6,470 nt of DNA. Origin: Clostridiales bacterium. GTDB taxonomy: Bacteria > Bacillota > Clostridia > Lachnospirales > CAG-274. Under the pieces are notes generated by a model. The model did no database searches. It saw nothing but the letters and a program-made list of their open reading frames with translations, and was not told the origin of the DNA. Within the stretch, counting starts at the first letter, position 1, and every line of letters begins with the position of its first letter. Made by a program: the position numbers and the translations under genes. Below, one piece after another: positions 1 to 5,660 of the stretch. Where the stretch lies: positions 1-6,470 of the forward strand of contig JAJQBF010000267.1 of assembly GCA_021203425.1 (NCBI GenBank), read 5' to 3'.

Positions 1-15
1 TTTTTTGGGGGGGGG
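1..15. repeat. T6G9 homopolymer tract at window edge
   Basis: Six T are followed directly by nine G, the longest G run in the window. It lies just upstream of a TATAAT box at 22-27, so it would fall in or next to the -35/-10 spacer of that promoter. Long G runs are prone to slippage, and they are also a common read artefact at contig ends. I cannot tell which from a tract that touches the window boundary. Confidence 0.5.
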
Positions 16-21
16 TAACAA

Positions 22-27
22 TATAAT
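22..27 (+). promoter_or_regulatory. Candidate -10 box upstream of the signal peptidase gene
   Basis: A perfect TATAAT lies about 180 bp upstream of the signal peptidase start. The matching -35 hexamer would fall at or before the first base of the window, so it cannot be checked; only T6G9 is visible where the spacer should be. If used, transcription would start near 33-36 and give a leader of about 170 nt containing the hairpin at 78-102. AT-rich sequence makes a chance TATAAT plausible. Confidence 0.4.
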
Positions 28-43
28 ATAAGTGGGGACTGTT

Positions 44-148
44 GATTTTTATCAAGGTTCTGTTACAAAAATCGTATGCAAAAATCATGAAATGATTTTT
101 GCGAAGCGGAAATATGTTGTTTAAAACTAATTCAGCAAAATAAAAATC
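44..148. repeat. Recurring AAAAATC/GATTTTT word in the leader
   Basis: The 7-mer AAAAATC occurs at 67-73, 80-86 and 142-148, and its complement GATTTTT at 44-50 and 94-100. Arms 44-50 and 67-73 can pair, as can 80-86 and 94-100, so alternative RNA pairings are possible. This could be a regulator-binding array or a switching leader. The region is AT-rich, so some copies may be chance. Confidence 0.35.
78..102 (+). promoter_or_regulatory. Perfect 11-bp hairpin (inverted repeat) in the leader
   Basis: Arms 78-88 (GCAAAAATCAT) and 92-102 (ATGATTTTTGC) are perfectly complementary around a GAA loop. No T-run follows on the + strand, so it is not a standard intrinsic terminator for rightward transcription. 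It sits in the untranslated leader about 105 bp before the signal peptidase start. It could be an operator palindrome or an mRNA leader structure; its function is unknown. Confidence 0.6.
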
Positions 149-207
149 GAAAAAAGACAAATTAATTTCGGTTTATGCCACAGCAGACGAAGGAAGTGTA
201 AATTCCG

Positions 208-798
208 ATGAAACAGAGCGTACCGAAAATGATTAAAATTCCAACGGAGGACGCCGTAAAGGCCGAAAGAAACAGGCTGCGCTACAGAAAAAAATGGCGA
301 AAGACATTACTCAACACAATATACATATTAATTGTAGTAGCTGCGGTTTCTGTTTTGGCTGCTACGCTTTTTGTCCCCGTACTTCAGGTTTCGGGTTCCA
401 GTATGGAGCCTACCCTTAATGATAAGGATATCGTGCTTTTATACAAAACCCCGAACTTTGAAACAGGCGAGCTTTGCGCCTTTTATTATCAAAACAAGCT
501 CCTCCTGAAGAGGGTCATAGGCTCTCTGGGGGATATAATAGACATTGACAAAGACGGAAATGTATCTGTAAACGGCGAAGTTTTAGACGAGTCATACGTT
601 ACAAACAATTCTATAGGGGAGTGTGACATAACACTGCCCTACCAGGTTCCCGAAAACCGCTACTTCGTTTTGGGAGACAACAGAACAACCTCTATTGACT
701 CCCGAACCAGTGTGGTAGGGTGTATTGAAAAGGAACAGATTATAGGAAGGGTAACCTTCAGAGTCTGCCCCTTTGAAAATATGTCCTTTATAAAATAA
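208..798 (+). CDS. lepB: Type I signal peptidase, probably serving the adjacent pilus genes
   Basis: This is a membrane-anchored serine peptidase (196 aa) that removes Sec signal peptides on the outer face of the membrane. A basic N-terminus (about residues 18-33) precedes one membrane segment (about 36-58). The nucleophile Ser65 lies in SGSSMEPTL, the general-base Lys101 in LLLKRVIG, and the GDNR motif at 156-159 is followed by the family's SxDSR. All key residues are present, and the length is normal for a short Gram-positive enzyme. The ATG is preceded by AAGGAAG at 190-196, and an in-frame stop at 199-201 rules out an earlier start. The gene ends 47 bp before the tip-protein start with no clear terminator between, so the two are probably co-transcribed. 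Signal peptidases are often found in Gram-positive pilus loci (SipA/LepA types). A dedicated pilin role is inference; it could process general substrates. Confidence 0.93.
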   Translation: MKQSVPKMIKIPTEDAVKAERNRLRYRKKWRKTLLNTIYILIVVAAVSVLAATLFVPVLQVSGSSMEPTLNDKDIVLLYKTPNFETGELCAFYYQNKLLLKRVIGSLGDIIDIDKDGNVSVNGEVLDESYVTNNSIGECDITLPYQVPENRYFVLGDNRTTSIDSRTSVVGCIEKEQIIGRVTFRVCPFENMSFIK

Positions 799-845
799 AT
801 TACAAAAATAATGCCCCAAAAGCATTTATTTAAAGGGGGTGGAAT

Positions 846-1157
846 ATGAAGAATGCAGCTGATACATATATAAAGAAGTTTTTGGCAATGCACAGTGAAC
901 GGCGGAAGTTCTTCTGCGTAACGCTTATGCTTGCCCTACTTGTATCACTGGCGGTTTATTGGCGGCTCAAATATACGGGCATAGCTATGACAAACGAGGT
1001 CTACTGCGGCCTTGAAGAACACACACATACAGACGACTGTTATGAAAATGTTCTTGTCTGCGGTTTTGAAGAAGGGGAAGAGGTTCTCCCCTCTGACGAT
1101 ACCCTTTCCGGCGAAGCTGCTTCCGCAAGCATTCACACACACAGACGACTGTTATGA
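846..1157 (+). CDS. N-terminal fragment of large LPXTG surface protein, frameshifted
   Basis: The ATG at 846 follows a strong AAAGGGGGTGG site (832-842). The fragment encodes a basic N-region (residues 1-22), a hydrophobic export segment (about 23-39), then YWRLKYTGIAMT and a first Cys/His unit: C54, H59, H61, C65, C72. An acidic Ser-rich linker follows. After Ile96 the frame runs through HTHRRLL and stops at 1155-1157, while the expected HTHTDDCYE continues in another frame. The break is at the (CA)5 tract at 1134-1143. Restoring two bases joins this fragment to the open frame ending at 4356 and gives one protein of about 1170 aa, so the intended gene is 846-4356. Translated alone, the product would be a 103-aa exported stub without a wall anchor. 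The gene follows the signal peptidase, probably in one operon. Confidence 0.85.
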   Translation: MKNAADTYIKKFLAMHSERRKFFCVTLMLALLVSLAVYWRLKYTGIAMTNEVYCGLEEHTHTDDCYENVLVCGFEEGEEVLPSDDTLSGEAASASIHTHRRLL

Positions 1158-1206
1158 AAAAGTTCTTATTTGCGGTCTTGAAGAGCATACACATACTGTA
1201 GATTGT
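1005..1206 (+). repeat. Tandem Cys/His (C-x4-HxH-x3-C) units
   Basis: In the repaired protein, residues 54-72 and 97-121 carry repeated HTHTxDC blocks. C54-x4-H59-x-H61-x3-C65 and C110-x4-H115-x-H117-x3-C121 are complete; a middle block, H97-x-H99-x3-C103, lacks the leading Cys. At DNA level a 20-nt stretch is identical at 1029-1048 and 1141-1160, offset by 112 nt. That is one codon phase out, as expected if two bases were lost between them. The Cys/His spacing suggests metal binding or disulfides; this is inference. Confidence 0.7.
1134..1143 (+). repeat. (CA)5 tract at the tip-gene frameshift
   Basis: Five CA units sit exactly where the reading frame breaks. Adding one unit gives Ile-His-Thr-His-Thr-Asp-Asp-Cys, matching the first unit at 1018-1040, and opens the frame through to 4356. 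Net change needed: +2 nt (or -1 nt). The sequence upstream in the first frame (acidic, Ser-rich) and downstream in the second both look protein-like, which limits the break to this tract or its immediate flank. Confidence 0.8.
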
Positions 1207-4200
1207 CTTACAGATCATTCTCTCGATGAAGACCAAACCACCGAATCTGAGGCTGAAGGCGAAACCTCCTCCGAAGATTTATCAGAGCAGGACGCAGCAG
1301 TTTCATCAGACTCGGAAACCGAAATTTCCTCCGATGAACCGGCGGCTGTTTCCGACAGCTCTTCCGAAGGTTCCGGCGGCGGCTCTTCCGGCGGTTCCGA
1401 CGAAAAAGAGCAGGAAGAGGAAGAAGAACAGGAGCAGCAGGAGTATGAACTGCCTTCGCTTACAGGCTATACTCTGACTGACTTCACAGCAGCAGCGGAA
1501 AGCCAAATAGGCTATACCGAAAGCAAAACCGACTATACAGTCTCCGACGAGGCGGAAAGAAAAGGCTATACCCTCTACGGCGACTGGTACGGAAATGCCT
1601 ACGGCGAGTGGGACGCTATGTTCCTTGCCTACTGCTTAGACTATGCCGAAATAAGCGACGACGTTTTTCCGAAAAACTCAGGCGCTTTTGCATGGTACGG
1701 CGAGCTTGACGAACTCGGCTGCTATAATGAAAAAAGTGAAAAAGAGGATTATGAGCCAATCCCCGGGGACATTGTCTTTTTCGACACAGACGATAACGAT
1801 AAACCCGACAGAGCGGGTGTTGTTACAGCTGTCGACCTTGAAGAAGACAAGCTTACCGTTGTTGAAGGCTACTTTGCCTGTGACGACGGATACGACAGGG
1901 TCTGCGAAAACGAATATTCGACAGATGAGGAAACAATTACAGGCTACGGTCATATTCCCGATGAAGATGCATCGGCGGCTGTAATATATACAGCTGAAGA
2001 CAGCGGCGTAAACGTAAAGGTAACCGCCGCAAAAGATGCCCTTCCCGAAGATGCCGAACTTTATGTAACCCTCTATGACGAAAGCCGCTCCGAATATACG
2101 GCGGCAGGGGAAGCCATAGGCTTTAACAGCGAAGAAGAAAATATGAATATGGCTGTTGTTGACATAGCCTTTTCACTGGATGGCGAAAAAACCGAGCCTT
2201 CCGAGGCAGTTGACGTTTCCATAGACATTTCGGCTATTCTCCCCGAAACGGCAGACCCCTCTACTGTTTCAATTATTCACCTTGCGGAAACCGAAGAAGG
2301 TATTGAGCCTGTCTTGGTGGCTGACGCAACAAACAAAACAGAGGGAACAATCGACCAAGAGGCAGCTGTTGCGGAGTTTACTGTTGACACCTTTTCAGAT
2401 TTCACCATAACCTGGAAAGACTATGATGACAACAGCAGTACATTAAGCATACCCATTACTACCTATCTTTATAACAACGGCATAACCACCACCGCTTTAG
2501 GTGACGGTCCCGGTGACATAATAACCAACATAGACAGCAGCACAGTTCAAAACACAGTTGATTTAACAAGCAGCAATCAGGAAATTGCCGAATTCAGCTA
2601 TACAGCCAGAGTCAATAACAGGAACTATACCTACTATTGTTCCCTTGAAACCGCAGTGGTCAACCTTGTTGTAAACGGAACTTCTGTATCTATTTCAGAT
2701 GTTCAGTCTATGAGTGTAACATACGATTCCGTTAACGGCTATGTCTATACAATAACCAACTCAAGCGGAACCGTAACCTACACAGACGTTACAAGCTCAA
2801 GCATCTACCTCTATTATTCACGAACCACCTCAGGTTCAAGCGGAGACAACGAGCTTGATGCCACAAAATGTAACGCTGACTCCTATGTCTACTGGGACGT
2901 ATTTAAATATGATGACAACGGTGATGCATACGGTGTAAGCGAGGACAATGAAAGTGCCTCGCAATATATAAGCAGCGTTACAATGGGCGCCGACGGGCAG
3001 ATTTATGTAGCCAACGAAGACTCAAGCGATACAAATACAGACTGGACTGCATCGACAAGTCAGTTATCCGACTACTTTCCCAATGCAAACAGCAGCGATC
3101 CCGTTATGGAAAACGGAACCCTTACAATAACCCCTGCTACAGGCTATTATATTGCAGAAGTTATAATTGCCTGCTGCGGCGGTGGCGGCGGCAATATGGG
3201 CGGCGGCGGACCCAGCGGACCCGGCGGTGGCGGTTCAAGCTACTCCGTTCCTTATGAATGTCAGACATGGGGAGATGAAAATGCCTATGACGTAAGCTTT
3301 TCAATCACCTCAAGCGGTGTTATGAATGTAGACGTTTCAAGCCTTTACTTCTCCCACAGCAGCAGCAGCGACTATTACTTTATACTTATAAGAGTTGCAG
3401 CTGTAGCAGATCCGCTTTATGTTCAATATGACTACGGCGAAATTGTTGATATTATAGGTGCTTACAGCGGCTACGGCGGAGCTTTTGACTCACCTGACGG
3501 TTGGACTGATGCCTCAAGCGCCAATGCCTACGGTACAGCGAACAACAAAATTATTGATGACGGTGACGTCGGCATTAAGACGGAAAATACTCAGTTTAAA
3601 TACGGCTATGATGATCCGTCGGAAACAGCAAACTGGGTTCATTATACCACCACTGTAACAACTGCGGCAAAGGAAGAAGCGGCGGCGGCGGGCTACCGTT
3701 TCGTCGGGTGGTATACAGAGTATTATTACTATGTTGTTCCGGAGTTTTACTCAGGCACAAGCGCATATATCTACAATGAAAATTATGTCTACACCTTCGA
3801 TACGACATACTATACCACAACCTACGGCGAAAACGAATCCATAAGCCTGCCTACCCACGCAAAGCTTACCGCCCTTTGGGAGCCTGTTGAACTGACTATC
3901 ACCAAAACAGTTACCGGTCTTACGGGCAGTGATTACGAAAGTGAATCACATACCTATACCCTTTTGGTTCAAAGGTCGGAAGACGGCGGCGATACTTGGG
4001 AAGATTATCAGACGGTTTATTTAAGCGTAACCGGTGACGGAACCGCCTCTGTAACAATTTCTCCCTTAAAAACCGGACTTTACAGGATTGAGGAAACAAG
4101 CGGAAACACAAATCTGACCTCGGGCAGTACAACTATGTATATCAGTGTCGGCGATGGTGACGAACTTGATGTAACCGCAGCTGAAATTATCAGCGGAACA

Positions 4201-4356
4201 ACCTTCTCCCTCGGAGTTGCCAATGAATATTCCGTTGTGCCTATGGAAAGACTTCCCGACACAGGCGGCGCTGAACTGAATATATTCTTATTGGCAGGAA
4301 TTTTCGTTGTTGTAGGCTTGTTAGGCTTAGGCTTTACAGCATTAAAGGATAGCTAA
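1134..4356 (+). CDS. Main body of large LPDTGG-anchored surface protein (putative pilus tip/adhesin)
   Basis: This is the in-frame continuation of the gene starting at 846; residue numbers are for the repaired 1170-aa protein. In order: Cys/His units to 121; an acidic Ser/Glu/Gly linker (about 125-205); a CHAP/NlpC-P60-like domain (about 215-371); a ZU5-like domain (about 378-525; ALPEDAELYV, then FSDFTITW); a Ser/Thr/Tyr-rich region of unknown fold; a Gly-rich stretch (779-799) after two Cys; an InlB/Flg_new-type repeat (about 951-1012, YRFVGWYTE...LTALW); a Cna-B/SpaA-like domain (about 1015-1135, E-box-like Glu1083); and a sorting signal with LPDTGG at 1137-1142, one membrane segment and the tail ALKDS. 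The CHAP-like domain has Asp257 where Cys is expected and Arg323 where His is expected, so it is probably a non-catalytic binding module. No start with a ribosome site exists for this part alone. The tip role is inferred from size, domains and the adjacent pilin. Confidence 0.85.
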
Positions 4357-4446
4357 CCAAGTCTCCCCTTCGATAAGGGGAGGGGGACCGTCCAAAGGAC
4401 GGTGGAGGGGTCGACGGCTTGCCAACCAGACTGCGTTGTAACTACC
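4357..4446 (+). repeat. Structured interspersed repeat element, copy 1
   Basis: It begins directly after the stop codon of the tip gene. It contains hairpin 4363-4382 (CTCCCCTT / AAGGGGAG, loop CGAT), hairpin 4387-4403 (ACCGTCC / GGACGGT, loop AAA), a GGAGGGG run and a tail ending GCGTTGTAAC. Positions 4369-4407 are identical to 6395-6433. Hairpin-rich repeats of this general style are common between genes in Clostridia. No U-tract follows, so a standard intrinsic terminator is not supported, though transcript-end protection or attenuation is possible. No protein is likely here; minus-strand reading frames are by-products of the repeat. Confidence 0.8.
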
Positions 4447-4451
4447 TTACT

Positions 4452-4481
4452 TTGGTTTTGTAGGTTAGGGTAACTTATAAT
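4452..4481 (+). promoter_or_regulatory. Candidate promoter for the pilin gene
   Basis: A perfect TATAAT at 4476-4481 has TTGGTT at 4452-4457 as a partial -35 match (first three bases of TTGACA), spacer 18 bp. Transcription would begin near 4488 and give a leader of about 170 nt that includes the hairpin at 4538-4557 and the partial repeat. This would let the abundant backbone pilin be expressed apart from the tip gene. The evidence is a sequence match only. Confidence 0.4.
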
Positions 4482-4537
4482 AATCGGCAATGATAATAAT
4501 TTTACGGGCAACCGACAAACCACATGAGCACAATCGC

Positions 4538-4557
4538 CGAAAGTCAACTAACTTTCG
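4538..4557 (+). promoter_or_regulatory. Hairpin in the pilin leader
   Basis: CGAAAGT (4538-4544) pairs with ACTTTCG (4551-4557) around a 6-nt loop. A second, weaker 5-bp stem, CGACA (4556-4560) with TGTCG (4567-4571), overlaps its foot, so the two are partly exclusive. No U-run follows. It lies between the two copies of the 36-nt repeat tail. Function unknown. Confidence 0.4.
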
Positions 4558-4573
4558 ACAACGTAGTGTCGGC

Positions 4574-4609
4574 TCGACGGCTTGCCAACCAGACTGCGTT
4601 GTAACCACC
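4574..4609 (+). repeat. Partial copy (3' tail) of the interspersed repeat
   Basis: 36 nt match 4411-4446 with one mismatch; the first 32 are identical. Only the tail of the element is present, without the two GC-rich hairpins. With copy 1 it makes a direct repeat flanking 127 bp (4447-4573), 163 bp from start to start. Recombination between them could remove or duplicate the candidate pilin promoter. Confidence 0.8.
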
Positions 4610-4646
4610 CCGCCTCAGAGTTTCATATAGAACTGCAAAATAATTT

Positions 4647-4653
4647 AAAGGAG
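4647..4653 (+). promoter_or_regulatory. Ribosome binding site that fixes the pilin start
   Basis: AAAGGAG at 4647-4653 is a near-ideal Shine-Dalgarno site with 8 nt to the GTG at 4662. A GTG at 4653 in the same frame overlaps the site itself and so cannot be the start. Confidence 0.85.
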
Positions 4654-4661
4654 TGATACAA

Positions 4662-5660
4662 GTGAAAAATTTAAAAAAATTAACAGCAGCTGTTTTAAGC
4701 GTGATTTTAGCGCTTACTATGGCGCTCAGTATAAGTGTTTCTTCTCTTGCGGCAAATGACGGTAAAATAACCATCATCAACGCCACAGTAGGCGAAACCT
4801 ATACAATTTATAAAATATTTGATGCCACTTACACTCAGAGTGGTACGTCATATACAATTACGGACGGCAGTGGCTGGTACAATCTTATCTCCACCGCTAC
4901 AGTTACTGTAGGCGGTACTTCATATTACTTGTTTACACTGACAGATACAGGTACTCAAGATACAAACGGAGACGAGATTTACTATGTTACCACAGATTAT
5001 CAGTCTTCTGTAATCTCTTGGTTCCAAAGTCTCGATACCGACACTATTCCAACATATACAGCTACAGCAACTGCAACAAGTGATGAGGTTGTGTTTGACG
5101 GCTTAGAATACGGATATTATTTGGTTTTAAGCTCTTTGGGTACTACCGTTACACTGACTTCAAACACACCTACAGTTGAAGTTATAGACAAAAACCAGGC
5201 TCCTACTATGGATACCGATACCGGCAAGCAGATTTATGATGTAAATACAAGTACTTGGCAGAACTATAACACCGCAGCCGTAGGCGATTATGTTTATTAT
5301 AAACTTCAGTTTGAGGCTACAAATTACAGCGGTGACGACCTTGTTACACAGTATATTGTATCCGATAACTGGCAGTCCGGTCTGGGCGATTTTGATGCCG
5401 ATAGTTTAGTTGTTGTTTTGAGTTATGACCAAGACACTACTTACAGTAGCTCAACCTATAGCTATAACCCTGATGGCACAACATTATATACAGTAGATAA
5501 TTACTATGCTGAAATAACAAGCAACAACTATACAATTGCAACTAATGTTTCAACTTACAGCACAAATGACAACTTTGTACTGACAATTCCATGGGTTGAC
5601 AACAGTTATGATTCCCTCTATCTCTCCCCTGTTACCGTAACTATTTTTTTACAGACTTAA
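4662..5660 (+). CDS. N-terminal part of SpaA-type backbone pilin, frameshifted
   Basis: It starts at GTG 4662. Residues 1-31 form a Sec signal peptide: KNLKK, a hydrophobic core, then SSLAA before NDG. An N-terminal pilin domain follows (about 33-175) and ends in the typical GLEYGYYLVLSSLGT strand pattern. VEVIDKN at 172-178 sits where pilins carry the YPK-type pilin motif, so Lys177 is the likely residue joined by the sortase. The next domain, from GKQIYD (Lys189), matches the fimbrial isopeptide-formation D2 type, but the frame breaks within its late strands at T7 (5644-5650) and stops at 5658-5660. Dropping one T gives TIFYRLKV and continues to 6381, so the intended gene is 4662-6381, about 572 aa. 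As read, the product is 332 aa with no wall anchor and would be secreted or degraded. It is probably the major pilin of the locus. Confidence 0.87.
   Translation: MKNLKKLTAAVLSVILALTMALSISVSSLAANDGKITIINATVGETYTIYKIFDATYTQSGTSYTITDGSGWYNLISTATVTVGGTSYYLFTLTDTGTQDTNGDEIYYVTTDYQSSVISWFQSLDTDTIPTYTATATATSDEVVFDGLEYGYYLVLSSLGTTVTLTSNTPTVEVIDKNQAPTMDTDTGKQIYDVNTSTWQNYNTAAVGDYVYYKLQFEATNYSGDDLVTQYIVSDNWQSGLGDFDADSLVVVLSYDQDTTYSSSTYSYNPDGTTLYTVDNYYAEITSNNYTIATNVSTYSTNDNFVLTIPWVDNSYDSLYLSPVTVTIFLQT
5644..5650 (+). repeat. T7 tract at the pilin frameshift
   Basis: Seven T follow CTA. With six T the frame reads Thr-Ile-Phe-Tyr-Arg-Leu-Lys-Val and runs on into recognisable pilin sequence. The change needed is -1 nt (or +2). 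The tract lies inside a beta-strand of the D2 domain, so the break is not at a domain boundary. Confidence 0.8.

Noticed and set aside
144..236. Open frame before the signal peptidase reading SVYATADEGS, like the end of a signal peptide
   Set aside because: It has no start codon (a stop at 141-143), is about 30 codons, and overlaps the well-supported signal peptidase start. Chance or an unrecognisable remnant.
799..845. Terminator between the signal peptidase and tip genes
   Set aside because: Only a weak imperfect stem (AATGC/GCATT) with no GC-rich core is visible in 47 bp, so co-transcription is preferred.
1012..1133. Start of the long tip-protein frame at the TTG at 1012 or ATG at 1042
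   Set aside because: There is no ribosome site, and the translation of 1012-1133 in that frame is unlike the family, whereas the other frame gives the proper Cys/His unit. The true start is 846.
4363..4403. Paired hairpins as a rho-independent terminator
   Set aside because: The stems are strong but GGGG and GGTGG follow rather than a U-run. Kept as a repeat, not called a terminator.
4353..4547. Minus-strand reading frame across the intergenic repeat (64 codons)
   Set aside because: It is generated by the GC-rich repeat element, with no ribosome site or family resemblance.
4357..4609. Insertion sequence or CRISPR array
   Set aside because: There is no transposase, no convincing terminal inverted repeats, and only one full and one partial repeat with irregular spacing.
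5643..5652. Programmed -1 ribosomal frameshift at ATTTTTTTA
   Set aside because: The downstream frame requires skipping one base (+1 type), not re-reading one, so a classic -1 slippery site would give the wrong frame.
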